Origin: Polytrichum commune
Lineage: Eukaryota > Streptophyta > Polytrichopsida > Polytrichales > Polytrichaceae
Direction: 5' to 3'
DNA: 64,000 nt
NCBI GenBank assembly: GCA_950295325.1
Contig: OX485807.1
Span: 25,699,666 to 25,763,665, forward strand
Under the pieces are notes generated by a model. It did no database searches. It was not told where the DNA came from and saw only the letters and a list, made by a program, of their open reading frames with translations. A program made the position numbers and the translations under genes. The stretch's first letter is position 1. Every line of letters begins with the position of its first letter. Positions 48,561 to 62,167 of this stretch are shown in pieces.

Positions 48561-51170
48561 ATAAACAAACACAACACTGCCCTACACATAATAACAACAA
48601 ACTAAATATCGGTTCATCTGCTAACCATAGGCATTAAACCATCTCCACCCAAATCTATACAAACAAGGAAAAGAGACATCAAACAAACATCTCATGTCAA
48701 TGCATAAATGCGATGATTTTCATTTCTTTTTTTGTCTTTTTCTTTTCGTTTCTTGCATATCACCATTAAGATAGTGTGGCCCGCTGCAATTGTAAAAGAG
48801 CATTTGAGTAATTGATGGACGTTTTTGGTAACATCGTATGACCCATTATGGATATCAAGAATTGCAGCCTGTGCTATTTGTAATTGATAAAAATCAGCAT
48901 GGAATACAGTACTATGAGAATGATAAGGAAATAATGTATCAACGTAGTTTTGTTTTGATGATTTTTTAGGCCACACTATCCATCCGTAAGTGTAAAATTA
49001 GCACAATCCACTCGGTATGGAAAGTTGACACCAATTCCCCACCCAGAGTAATGGTTGCATTTGGTTTGATTTAAATAGACACACACCAATTTGAGCATAT
49101 ATATATATATATATCCATCAGAATCTTCTTTCATCTTGTGCAAAGGAAAATTTAATGTGTTGTCGAGAAGTGTAGATGGATATGTCCAAAGTGACCCCAC
49201 TCAAAAGGAAAACGTATTTATCAATTCCATTCTTCCCACCATGTAAATATACTAGGACATGCCCATGCCATCCCAGCCTTTTGCACCCGTACATATGACA
49301 AATCACTACCTCACATTTCCAAAACAGTGGAGAACAATGGGGGAATGACCTCACCACCACCATGTTGTTCATTATATACAGATAATGTGAGGAAAACCAG
49401 AGAGCTTTATGATGGTACAAATTCGAGCTTTCCATAAAGGAATGTGCTGCCTCATGCTCAGAGCTAGATGGTCAAGAAGCCGGACACAACAGGCCTTTCC
49501 TTACTTAAGACACAAAGAAGGTTCATGTAGAACAAAGTATTCCAAAGTAGTACCCTCGTCCTCCACATGATGTCATGCTCTACAGTAAATTGGAGGTGAA
49601 GATGTTGGGAACCATCTACGAGTATATTGCTTAGCAAAACATTGGAATAAATCAACCTACATAGGTGTGGAGGGGGTTAGCTTTTTACTCGACTCCCTAA
49701 CAGGAGTCGCATAAATCATAAGCCCCAAGTATGGTAGTATTGCAATCGAATCTAGGGGTTTAGGGCAGAGAGGTGCGAAAGGTTGAGGCGTCCATTCACT
49801 TCACTGGAGAAATTTGAATGGATGGAGAAGCCTAGATACCACCAAATGGACAACGGTTTGTGGCCTTCAGGTAGCAGGGAACCACAAAACTTTGACGCTT
49901 CCAAATCCAATGTTGAATGATGAAGCAGATTTTATAATGCAGGATAGATTCACATAAAGAGAATGTTAAAATCATACTCACCTATGACTTTTGCACTATA
50001 CCTGAGGGTCCATGACCACACCTTTGGATAGATTTCGAGCTTTCATAGTGATGGTAAATAACCAATGCTGTATCTCTACACTTCAAAGCATTCTAAAGTG
50101 TAGTTTTCAGAGCCAAGAGTTGGGAGTGCTATTCTTGATGTGCACTTAATCTAAGCTGTATAAACATTATGGACACGCAAGTCACTAGATGTACACTGCA
50201 TAAAACTGCTTATTCGCAGAAAACACATTGACCAAGGCAGTGTGATCATTCAAATATACAAATTGATTTTAATGTTGATTGAAATGATGTGTAGAATCCC
50301 ACTTCACTGTCCACAAAAGCACCATCACTCTAGGCTTTCGAGTGCTTATCATCGTAATTCCCCTGCAGTGCTTGGAAGGCCAGAATAAGCAGTTTTATAT
50401 TCAGGAAAAGGTACTGGCATACATGTAATTTGTAAAATCTGACAAGTACTATCTGCTGAGTACCTGCTACCACATAGAAGCTGTGTAACCTGAGCATGAA
50501 AACAAGGCGGAAGACAACACTGGAATAACATTGCCACGGGTTTCTTGCAGAGCTTTATTTTTGGACTTTTATGAAAACAAATAATAACATTTACCTGGGT
50601 CACCACAGTGCTCTTGCCCAAAAGTGGTGCTTCCTGATGTGGAAAATGCAAATGCTCCATGTTGGTGGTGTCAGACTAACTAGGAATGCCACCAGGACCT
50701 CGTGCATGAGAAGCTCCAAAAATCTCAAGGATCATCATAGGTGGTCTCAAGACCACAAATGACAACCTAGTTCCTCCTCCATTATGCTTGACTAATAAAA
50801 TAAAATAAAAAAGAGCCACGGATTCCTTCTCTGGGCCAAGCCATCATTTTGTTGGAAACCGAAAAACGTGAAATCAATACACTCAAACAAAAATTGCAGT
50901 AGTGGGACGCTGATTCACCGAGTAAGGGCGCCAGAATAGCCAATCTTATTGGCCTGCATCAAAGGCACTCAAGCAGTGTGCCAGCAGGAATATAATATTA
51001 TGCTCCAAGATTTAGAGCTCCAGGATTGGTGGGTTGCCATCTTATCTGAAGAATCATGCAAGTGCTTGGCATGAGCGATGATCAGAGAACAAGGCGTGCG
51101 CACTTCTGCTACTGGAACTCAGGTTACTTACCATACCAGGAAACTCGCACTTTGCTACACCATCTACATC
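48560..51170. other. 3' flank of the E2 gene, otherwise no gene seen
   Basis: I see no supported gene. An (AT)n run lies at about 49098-49114. The minus-strand 3' UTR of the E2 gene should begin just below 51173; its poly(A) site was not located. Confidence 0.45.
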
Positions 51171-51172
51171 TA

Positions 51173-54100
51173 TCAAAGCATGAGAGTAACGGGGTCTTCA
51201 ATGTAGCCCTTAAATGCACCCAGCCATTGTGCCCCTACTGCACCTGCACACAGGTCAAAGGGAAATAATATGAATTCAAGACCTATCAGTACATCACAAT
51301 AACAAAGAAAATCCTGCCAAGTGATGAAAGTGACTCCATGCTTGTGCAGTTGATTATACTCCCAAACAGTTCATGTAAATAGAAGAGAGTTTCTCAACAA
51401 AGGGTGAAAAAAATATCCAGCCATGAAAGGATCTCTGTAAGGAAACAAACCATCAATAACTCGGTGGTCACAGCTCAGTGTCACAGTCATAAATGTCCCA
51501 GGCTCGTACTGCCCTGGTTCCGCACCTGGAATGACCCGTTTCTCAGCTGTAAACACAAGGAAAAACCACAATGTTTGGGAAATTAGGAACCTTCAACACT
51601 GAGTCTTTATAGTACAGCAATTGATAGGTTATCTTAACCCTCAAGAAACAGAAACAGAAACAGAAATTTCTTCCTGTGTTACTAACAATTCTCAACAATG
51701 TTAATCAAGAGACAACTCCAGAAACAAGCAAACATTAATTACTCAATAACTTACTAGTGCCAACAGCAAGGATGCAGGCTTGAGGTGGATTGATAATAGC
51801 ACAAAATTGTTTGATACCAAATGGCCCTCCAAGGTTTGACACAGTGAATGTCCCTCCCTGCACAGAAGTGGCACCCATGCATCAAAAACAGACCTTGCAC
51901 CTACACAGGAGGAAGGACATACCCAGAATACCAATACCTGTTCATACTTGCAGGTTGTCCAAAGACCTCTCCAGTTAAAACTTAGACATATGCTTGGGTC
52001 CAAAGAGCACTTCTAGTTTTCTAATCCATCCCTCGTCATTCCAAACCAGAGTCAATTTTACTACCAGAGTCTGAGCCCACAAGCCTGGGCCTTCTTTAAG
52101 GACTCAAGTTGTTTTGAATGCACCCAGGAAGAAACGAAGACATCATGGCTTATACCAAAATAAATTGCAAATACTCGTGCATTCATTGTGGATTTCAAAG
52201 ACTTCAAAAGATCATATATGAATCAGAAGACACTTTGGGCTCCATGTGACATACCTCATATTCATTTGGCTTCAATGTGTTGGACCTTGCCTTGCCAGCC
52301 AGCACCTTCACATCATCTGTGATGGTGGCCAAACCCTTCTTATCAGCATCCTGCAAAGATCGACCAAAGTATAGATTTGTCATCATCTGGAAAGATAATA
52401 ATAAAAAGAGCATTGTGACACAAACATTCCATGCTACTTTCCTCATATTGGTTTAGTGATCTGGACAGCACCTTCACAACAGGAACCATCAATCCGTGCT
52501 CAGTTTGCACAGCAACACTGATATTCACATTGTGATACCTGCACACCAATGACAGGAAAGAATTGTTCAAGGCTTGACGTTTTATTTTGAGTAGCCACAC
52601 CCTCATTCAAACAGTTACATATGCTTCCAAGAGGAACACAAACAATAATTCCAGTAAAATAATGAAAGAGAACTTGAATAAGTAGGACCAAATTTAGCAC
52701 CTCGTTGTCATCACCTTCAGCACTACTTTGCAAGTTCATATGTCCAGAACAGAAAAATGCCAATACAATTATGCAACAAGAACTCACAACCAATGAATCA
52801 TTGACAACCTTACACTAAGAAATTGCAAGAAACTTACTGTCGAATGTAATCATCAGTCCATGAACTGTTAACCTCTGGCACCTTCTTTAATGCCAAGGCT
52901 GCAGCCTGCACATTGTAAAAATTGTATGGTAAGGAAATACTCATCAAACAGCCCAACACCACCTCATGTTGATTGAAGAATATTGTGAGCAGAGGGAAAT
53001 ATGACCTTGATGACAAAATCATTGAGTGATATCTTTTTGACAGGAGCATCCTTCTTTTTGCCAGCTTCCAAAGTTGCATTCAAATCACTTCGGAGCCTGC
53101 AAAGGCAAGGTTTGAATAAATTCAATAACAGGTCAGTAACCTGTCCTTGGACCTGAGGTTGTTCTCATAAATAGGATGTGCTTGGACAAATATAAGTAGA
53201 ATGCCAGTCAATATAAAACTATAGAAGAGACACCTACTTAAGAAGTTTGTCGACTTGTGTGTCAAGGCTGAGATAATAATGGGGAATTGTTTGCTTAGAA
53301 AGAAGGAGTCGCTTTGCTGTGACCTGCAAACAACATGAACACAACGTAAGAGTACACAAATAAGATGTCTGCATATACAGTGACAAAGATCCTCCCTTCA
53401 AATGTACTGAAGGTGACTTCACTTGCCATGGGCAAATTACAATATGCATATAGATATATCAATGAACACACTGATGACTATGTAAGACGTCTCCAATGTA
53501 CCAGAAACAATAATGCTAATTTGCAAAAACAGTTAGTGCTCATTGACAAGTATGAAAGGATATCTCTATTCAAGAGATTCCGAAGGTTGGTACTTCTTTC
53601 ATTATATCTGTGATACCCTTAAAAACTCATCTAATGCAGGTCGAACATGCAGTGAGCACTTACCCTCCGGATCTGAGTATTGGGAATATCAGTGTAGTCC
53701 ACATCACCAATGGGTCCGACACCACCTGCTGGGACTCCGCCTGACACCTTCTTGTCTGTACCAGAGGTTGGTCTTGCTGAAGGAGAAGGCCCTGAAGCTG
53801 TGTTGAAAAAGGAATGCACATTGTTAAACGCTAGTGCATCTAGGACAGTACAGAAACCAGAATTAGAACCAAGCACAATTGCAAATGGTACCACTCACAT
53901 AGAATATCTTGTAAAAATAGAATCTAAGCATGGAAATTTACCTAGATACTCCTCTACGTCAGCTTTAATAATGCTTCCATCCGGCCCAGTGCCTTTCATG
54001 CTTGACAGGGACACCTGAAGAGAGCCAATACCTGAATGTAAGCTCACATAACATTTAGGTATAACATTGGCAACCACATAGAGTGAACAAATAGGCTTAT

Positions 54101-57100
54101 CTTGTAAAAAACCCTGCTCCAATTGATCAGATTCTCAGAAATTCAGACTTTGTGTCAATCACTATGATGATTGTCAACCTCCATGCACTTTTCCCCCACT
54201 GCATAGTCGTTTTTAAGTCAGAAATGATAATGACGCCCACTACACAAAACTGAGAGTATCAGTTCAGCCACTTGAATGAACTAAAACATCATTCCACACA
54301 TCATTCACCAGTATGAACTAAAACCCAGATGTGAAAGGAGCCCTGTGTTTAAGACAACTCCACCAATTCACACATACATGCTAATTATCCTGGCACAACC
54401 TAAATTGAAGCAACAATAAATCAATGGGTGTCATTGGATGAGACGAACATTTTTATCCTCAGCTAACTTCCTTGCAGCAGGTGTTGCAAGAACCCGATCT
54501 CCACTAGGAGGAGAACTTGCAGGAGATGTAGAAGATTTTTTAGGTGCAGGCTTTGAAGCCTCCTCCTTTGCAGGTGCAGGAGGAGGTGGAGCAGATTCCT
54601 CTTTCTTTGCTGGAGGTGGTGATGATCCACCTCCACTTGAAACCTTGTGGTCACCAATAGACTTTAACTCATCCTCTGTCTCAACCATCAAACAGATTGC
54701 CTGTCATAGAGTCAGATCAACCAGATTGTCAGATATGTTCCATGACTGAATGGATTATGATGGTTTACATAGCACTACAAAGACCAAAAGCTCCCTGTTG
54801 ACACGGGATCTTTTGTAAATGCTTATAATCCATAAAACTGCAGCTACTCAAAAGACAAAATCCAAGCAAGAGTAAGACATACTTTTTAGTTAGCATTCCT
54901 TACAAATTAATAGCCCCAGACTTTGCATCCCAGGGCTTTTGCAGATTTAATTTCCATTAGACATTACTTCGCTGCTGAGGGCTCTTTGATGCTTAGGAAG
55001 CTTGAATGTAATTCCAAAAGATCAGATCCAAGATACACTACAATGGCATTAAAAAATGTTCCATTGAAAATAGCTTGTACCTATCAATGATGTAGGTCTA
55101 CAACTACCCATTCATCAAGTACTTCCTTTTTTCTTGTAAGAAGGAAGTAGGAAGAGCTTCTGTTCATTGTACGCTTCCTTACTGGACACAATACATTCTG
55201 CTTTGACTTCTACACATGGTTACATTTGCAGAACAATTTCCTTATGTGTTAAGTGCCTACTCTTTGTGAGGATTTCCACAGAACTGAGAGGATATACATA
55301 TTTATATATGCTATCAGTTCTCTAAAATGATCTCCAAATTGAAAGGAAATGTGAAAGGATAATTATGCATGCTGTACACATTTTACATGATCTACAGGTC
55401 ATACGCAACAGCCCAGCTTCATAATGTGATAATCTCTGTGAATTTGAATATCAAACAATAATTAATCCATGAAATAAGAACCCTCGGAACATTGGAGGTT
55501 CAACTTCATCAGATATTTAAAGGAACTTAGTATTGTAAGCTAATAGGTATATGTACAGCTATATAATGCATAGCTACTGATGACCACATCTTTCAAGTTG
55601 ATGCAGTGATGACTGTACCTGGCCAACAGGAATATCCTTTCCACCATCACCAACCAAAATTTTACCAAGAAATCCTTCCTCCATTGATTCCATCTCCAAT
55701 GTTGCCTTATCCTGTTCACAAGAACAAAATTCCACCCCCTAAAAAAAAGATTGACAAAATAGCTCACGACAGACCACTTGTGGCAATGACAAACAACATG
55801 TAGGAAGAAACCAAAACACAATATCTAACAGAGTCCAAGGGTACACCCAAAAATTGCAGAAAATGAGGGACCAAACACAGAGTTTGAAATTTGTTAGTCA
55901 TACATATTCATGGACAGTCAACTTACAGTCTCAATTTCACACAAAACATCCCCTGCAGCAACTGCATCCCCTTCCTTCTTCCGCCACTTAGCAATATTAC
56001 CCTGCATCATGGAGAACAATAACAAAGATTGATATAAATAACCACTCTGACATTGTTGTCCTTCATCAATAAGAAGATTTGTGGCTCAATTATCCACAGG
56101 ACAAATAAATCACTTTCGGATAGAACTGAAAATAATATTGTTTTTCCCTTTCCGATAATCCTATAAAGTAGACCACCAGGATATATTCTCAATCTCAACA
56201 GAAGACAAGTAAAAGAAACCTGAGTCATGGTAGGTGACAATGATGGCATTCCAATCTCCTGAACAGCAGAGGCAGCTGCACAAATGAGAGGCAACCAAAA
56301 GTTAGCTTGTAAGGAATGGTCTGAATGGACACATTGCAAATTCACATAGGAATTGTGCAAATTAAGAGACCCTAACCCCCACTCCCTCCCCTCCATGCGT
56401 AGCAGTAAACATAAGAGACTATTTCTCCCTGTTCTGGGAACCAGCTCATAGCAAGTCTCCAGCACCTCTTGATCCAGTAGTGCTTACTGATACATTCTCA
56501 TCACAGGCCAATTGATTCATGCATAGTTTGATCAGCTACAACTATCAATGGCAAGCTCATGGAAAAAATCATTGTTATGATATGCACAATGACCAAAACC
56601 AAGTTCCAATCAGAGAAACACTTGATGGACATGAATTGCAATTAGTGGGCCAAGAAAGCAGTGGCCACTATAATTTGTGAATACACATCACTCAAAACAC
56701 ATATGAAAGTACAATTTTGCATTTAACATCAAGGATATGCAGATCAAACACTCGCCCAGCAACTTATAAAGTCTGATGGAAATCCACGAGTGCTTGTTTA
56801 TCTACACATACATCTGGAAGCGTGGAAGAATGAAATCTGTCCTCCTGCATGCTTCTTGGGCAAAATTACTGATTGGTGCTGCGAGGTGGACCTGCTAACA
56901 TGGACCCCAAAGACATCAGGCAGATTAGCACATCAGTAAGATAGACTGCAAGACCAAGACGTGAACATGCTCAAGGCTCTCCCTCCATCATTTTCCTTGC
57001 AAGCAACGACAAAAACATTCTCCTTACATATGAGAAGGATAATTCACAACGCGAGACCCAGAGACAATAACCTCTCAATTTGGGAAACTCCTCGACCTCC

Positions 57101-57807
57101 ATTCTACAGTACAGAGTATTGGTTGATTTCTCCATAATAGTAAGAGAATATGCTCTTTACCAATCACAATTCCTCTCACTTGTAACCTAATGTAGCTTTG
57201 CGGGTCCTGTTTTCGGAATTAATATCTCACACGACAAAAGCTCTGATCGCCTAGATCCAGCAATCCATTAGAAACGGGAAATTTAGTAACCTCCCGATCG
57301 ATCTTGGGCTTAAAGCATTATACTCTTCATCGCATAAATCGTAACCCTAAATAGCCACCAGAAACCCTATATGCATGATTGGAGGGCAATGATACTGCCA
57401 TACATGTAAAGCCCTGCCCTACCCACCAGAGCTCTTAATCAACAAATACATATTTATGCGGAATCTTACCTACGGGATACTATATTCACAAGCGACGACA
57501 GCAAGAATTATTTGTTCATTACTCCTTACGTGAGGATCTCTCCCTGTCCTCTTGACCCCTGCTGATCATAGTCCATGGGCAGAATAAAATAAAATAAACT
57601 AAAATAAACTAACCTGATGTGATTGTCAGCAAGGCAGGCATAGAAGCGCATGCGAGACAGCGTCGCCAATCCATTCTCCGCGGAAATCTCCCCACTCTTC
57701 GCCGTCGCTGACGAGGAAAATGTTTTGGACCCTGCCCGCCTGGACGTTGACGATGCGATGCAAGTGGCTCCCTTGCGGGCCAGGACCGCAGCCCGACGAG
57801 ACGCCAT
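51173..57807 (-). CDS. dihydrolipoyllysine acetyltransferase, E2 of mitochondrial pyruvate dehydrogenase (15 exons)
   Basis: E2 transfers the acetyl group from lipoyl-lysine to CoA in the mitochondrial pyruvate dehydrogenase complex. Minus-strand exons are 57807-~57610, 56258-56220, 56001-55927, 55711-55619, 54700-54449, 54014-53942, 53797-53664, 53323-53238, 53096-53006, 52905-52838, 52538-52472, 52350-52255, 51857-51755, 51546-51451 and 51243-51173. All junctions after exon 2 are GT-AG and agree in phase; the protein is about 513 residues, near the plant norm. The Arg/Ser/Ala-rich N-terminus (about 1-55) looks like a mitochondrial presequence. The lipoyl domain runs from [13 protein letters not shown] to GQAICLMVE, with lipoyl Lys in ETDKATLEM (about 106). 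A Pro/Ala/Lys linker is followed by the peripheral-subunit-binding domain ([13 protein letters not shown]...KADVEEYLA). The catalytic core ends [12 protein letters not shown], with His486 and Asp490. Exon 1 to 2 is the one uncertain junction. Confidence 0.93.
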
Positions 57808-57809
57808 AG

Positions 57810-57980
57810 CTCACAGAGAGACTCTCTCTCCCCTCTCTCTTTTCCTCTCCTCTCCCCTTCTCCTCTTTCTGCCCTAGTAGATTCCTCTACCTGTCCACCT
57901 CATTCGTTCGTGCATTCCCTTCCCTTCCCCCCCACACTTCACCTCCTCAGAACAACATTTCCAATAACCAGCAAACACTC

Positions 57981-58011
<31 letters not shown>

Positions 58012-59218
58012 CACCTAATGTCCATCACCATGCACACTCCCACACCGGATGCACTTTCACAACACTGCCCCCTCCCTCTCGCAGCTACACCTCCCAACAA
58101 ATCACGAATCTCTCCTTCTAACTATCTATCTAGCTACCAACCATCCCCGAAACCCTGACATCATCATGTCCGGACTCAAATGCCAAGGGTTCGGAAGAAG
58201 ATCGTTGCACAAAACAGGAGCCCCGAGGAAGATGTGCTTACTGCTCTGCTCGCGTTGGCCCGGCTCCCCGATGCGGCAACCACCTCGATTGCAAATGGCA
58301 CAAACTCTCCCCGCCCGGACACCCTGAGTTTCGACCCGGCTGCCCTGCCCTGCCCTGCCCTGCCCTGCCCGGCCTGGCCGCACAGGAGGTTCGGAGCGAG
58401 CGATGAGTTGACCCGGCGGACAGACAATGATCGGCCGGGTGAGGGGGAGGCCCGCCCGATCGATCAATCGATGGATGCAACACCCCCCACAAGGCGGTTT
58501 GCGTGGCAGACGCAGGGGGCCGCGCGGCGACACAGCGAGAGGCCAAGTGGGAGGAGGCCCCTTTGCCTCTGGCCCTTCGTAAGGAAGCAGCAGCAGGCTC
58601 CCACTACTTGTGGCGCCTGGTTGTTTCTACATTAGTACCGTAGTCCTCCCTCAACCTCTATAATTATGCCCCCTTCTCACCTCACTTTCCCAAATAACCA
58701 AAGTATTTCCTACAAACCGGGTGCAGCCCCCTCGCTTATAGCACCTACAAGAACTCGCTCCGGAGATTGTCGAGTAGGCTTCAGTTAAGTAGTTTTTCAC
58801 ATATATTCTTTGTTTTATCTGTCAAGTAATTTGTCCCGTCCCCTAAATGCTTTACTACTCATCTATCCTACCATCGGTTTTTGTTAATGGATTGGTGGGA
58901 GGTGACACTTTTAAAAGTCCTACATTCTTGTCCCATCTCTAGGTACCGATGGGAGGGTCAGGGTGCTCGAGGCTTAAAACCTCCACTTTTAAACCATGCC
59001 ACATCATTTGCCAACTAGGCTCGGGGCTAGATTGTGTCGATGGTGTGAAGGTTGTGCTTTTAGAACCAGCTTTTAGGCTTAGCTGAAGTCAAGTGGGAAG
59101 GGGGCATGATATGTATTGATGCCTATCCTAGCCACTATAATACTTGCGCTATGCTAGGTGCCAAGTTAGGGTGAGTCTCCATATAGGCCACTCGCCCATT
59201 AGAATCTAGTGGGAATAA
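57810..59218. other. E2 promoter region and flanking microsatellites
   Basis: Next to the E2 start is a CT-rich tract (57825-57875; GA-rich on the sense strand), likely leader or promoter. A (CA)n run is at about 57977-58009 and a (CCCTG)n run at about 58341-58372. The plus-strand frame 58180-58635 (151 residues) overlaps the CCCTG repeat, has no domain and I do not call it a gene. 58650-59215 shows nothing recognisable. Confidence 0.5.
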
Positions 59219-59586
59219 GGGCCACTTCACACGGGTCCCAAGTCACTTGAGGTCGATCCATGCAATCTTAGCCGTTGAGAGCATGGTAGTGGGGACTTAC
59301 CGCTTCACACGGGGTCCCAGGTCCCAATTATGACATGGATGCCCACATGGGCACGTTTTTTGGAGGTGAGGCTCGGGACTTGTGTTGCGAGTTGGGTCAA
59401 GCATAAAGCTAGACCCAACTCTCAACACAAGTCCCGTGAATATTATTGCATAAAATAATCAAGATCCGACTTTGATGATAATTAACCATGTTTCAATGGT
59501 TTCTTGAGGCTCAAATGTTGCGCCTTTGCCTCCGTGTTGGGACTTGCTGACATGATTGGGACTTGGGACCCCATGTGAACTGGCCC
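59219..59586. mobile_element. PIF/Harbinger-like MITE, second family
   Basis: 368 bp. The left end GGGCCACTTCACACGGGTCC and the inverse of the right end (GGACCCCATGTGAACTGGCCC) form ~27-bp terminal inverted repeats. TAA is duplicated on both sides (59216-59218 and 59587-59589). Internal inverted segments read 'GACTTGTGTTGCGAGTTGGGTC' and its complement. It shares the first ~12 bp with the MITE at 973-1934 but not the interior. Confidence 0.82.
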
Positions 59587-60558
59587 TAAGGATAAACTCG
59601 TCCAAATGTAGATGGAATATGGTTGGGTAGGGTTCGTATGTCCCAACTACACTAAATAGTCCTATTATTGTGGAACTAATTAGCGTGGGTCACACTAATT
59701 TTCTAGTTGAGGTGGAATTAAAGTGGGTCCAAAACTCTAGGTCTTCCCCCAAGTCTTCATTAAGTATTCTGACCAACATATTGAATGTTAGTTATAGGAC
59801 AAAAGTAGCACAAAATTAAATAATCACCCATATTGATTTTCCATAAGATTCTTTTATTGTGACCCCACTAATTTTCTACTATGAATTTAGTGAGGGTTGG
59901 GAATTCATGCGACCCGCAATAATTCACATTATGAGAATCAACGTGGGCTCTAGAAAATTATCGTGGCCCACGGTAACATGACTAGTGTAGCTATTCTCAT
60001 CTTCTTAAATCCATGCCCACTTACAAAGCTCCTCCTCCATGTTAAACCCTCCTTTTTCCTCTAAAAACCGGTTTTCAATCCTTATGTGGCCGGTAGTTGT
60101 AGATAAAAAAGTGTTTTAGTGGACGCACGAAAGTCTAGCGACCTGTGTCCACGGCCCTCCACATTCTAGTAGGCCATTAAAATGTGGTTGGTTGACGGCT
60201 TGTGTTTTTCTACCTCTAACCCACTATTATCTAGAATATAGTGGACAAGCGGCCTACATGGAAACTCACCCTCAGCCAACCCACAATGACGCTCAACCAA
60301 TGAATAGGGAGAGCTGGTTGCTACAAATGAACTAGTTGGGTTTGAGAAACAACTAGTTGAAGTTCAGGACTTCGTGAAAATTATCCATCGTTTTAGAGGG
60401 ATCGATAGAATTGCCCCAATTTAATAAAGAAAAGCCAAAAGATGTCAACATGTACCCTGGTTGGACTTGGAAACGCTAGGACATTGTGGTCATCCTCGGA
60501 AGCCTTCATCTCTTGAGAGCCGTGCAACAACGTCTCTTGCGTTTCTACATTCCCCTTA

Positions 60559-61100
60559 GGGCCGCTTTACACCTAGAGGCCGGGCCAATTCATCGTGTAA
60601 GGGGCTTGAAATCCTCACTTGTGATTGGCCAAAAGGTTGAAATCGGTCCCAACCCCTTTACACCTAGGGGCCAGGCCGATTTGGTGGTATGAATTTTTTT
60701 AATCAAAAAATGCATGGTATGACACGGCCTAAGCTCATTGAATTGGGTGCACCCAAAATGAAAGGCCAATTCTTGGCCTTGGGGCCAATGTCAAATTTCA
60801 ATAAATAAATAAATGTTTTTTTAAATAAAATATAATTTTTGAAGCGAACCATATCCATTGGATTATTGTGAAATTTTGAAGGGCTCTATGCTAGATTATG
60901 CTAGATCCGTTGGATTATGCTAGATTTATTGAATCAGCCTAGCTTCTTGGCCCTAAGGCCTTTACATATGGAAAAATTGGGCCCCATTATAATCTTATTA
61001 TAATGTGTAGTTGAGGCCGGCCTCCAACCCAAAAGGGACTGAAATTTCATGCAATCGGCCTCAAGGGGAATTGGCCCGGCCTCTAGGTGTAAAGCTGCCC
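60559..61100. mobile_element. PIF/Harbinger-like MITE, third family
   Basis: 542 bp. The ends GGGCCGCTTTACACCTAGAGG and CCTCTAGGTGTAAAGCTGCCC are near-perfect inverted repeats extending ~33 bp. TTA is duplicated on both sides (60556-60558 and 61101-61103). It is non-coding and AT-rich inside, with one internal copy of the end motif at about 60655-60690. Confidence 0.85.
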
Positions 61101-61634
61101 TTAGTTACTTTGAGAACCGCATGACACCGTGGAAGTTTTTGGGGCCGTCATAACATTATAGAGGTTGTTGTTTTGTGGGCCCATGAATATGATCCTTTGG
61201 TCTTTGTTAGGTGTATCTCTTTAATACGACACTCGATAATACGACAACCTCGATATTATGACACAAATTTCGTAAACCAAACTTCCTAGTTCAAATCTAC
61301 CTCTATACTACGACTATGACAATGTTAATACGACACTCCTAGACCCCCCCAAATGTCATATTATAGAGGTAATAAATGCATTTATGTGGTGGGTCCCACA
61401 CACTTATATATACATAAATACATAATTTATTTTAAATTCATAAATCTTATACATATGAAGTTTGGATTAAGGAAGTTTAAATGTAAAATGATAAAATAAA
61501 CATGAGAACCATGGGAACTAGGTTCTCTTTCTAAAACACTACTCACACTCACAACACTCATCAGCTCGTGTCTTTTTCGCAACAACTCTTATCCTAAACC
61601 CTAAACTAACATCCACAATCTGGATTCGAGGTTT

Positions 61635-62110
61635 TCATATCAATTTCTATCTGATTGATGTGTTTTGCATATTGTTGGAAAGCTATTGAAATTTCGCTTC
61701 TTTTGGTAGTAGTCTTGCTTAATTCCGAGTTGTATAGACAAAGTTATGAGCATATGAAGGTCGCCTAGTTCCAGAAATTGATCGATTTTGATATTGCAAT
61801 TTGTGAGGTCAGTTCTTATCCGATTACACCCTTCTTTACATTTTTGGAAAGCTATGAAGATTTTACTTCTTTTGGTGGTTGTTTTTCTCAATTTCATATG
61901 TGTATTGGCAGAGATGTGTGAATTTGAAAACTGCTCAAGTTCCAAATATTGATTTCAAGATAACCATTTGGTTTTGCAATTTGTGAGGTGAGTTCTAATC
62001 CGATTACTCTATTTTGGATCTTGTTGGAAAGTTGTTTTCATTGTGCTTCTTTTGGTTGTAGTCTCGCTCAATTTCAATGTATATCAACTGAGTTACAATA
62101 GTTTAAAGGG
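61635..62110 (+). repeat. ~175-bp imperfect repeats in the transposon 5' region
   Basis: Three diverged units start near 61643, 61812 and 61991. Each has '.TCTTATCCGATTA', 'TTGGAAAGCT' and 'CTTCTTTTGGT.GT.GT', then CTCAATTTC. They may be transposase-binding subterminal repeats or leader duplications. Confidence 0.65.
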
Positions 62111-62167
62111 TGATGTCTGAATTGTAGTTTCATAATTTCATTGTGGTATATTGTTGTCACTTTCAGG

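Noticed and set aside
58126-58635. Plus- and minus-strand frames of 100-151 residues
   Set aside because: Open frames in a GC-rich segment with a CCCTG repeat; no domain, splice pattern or conservation clue.
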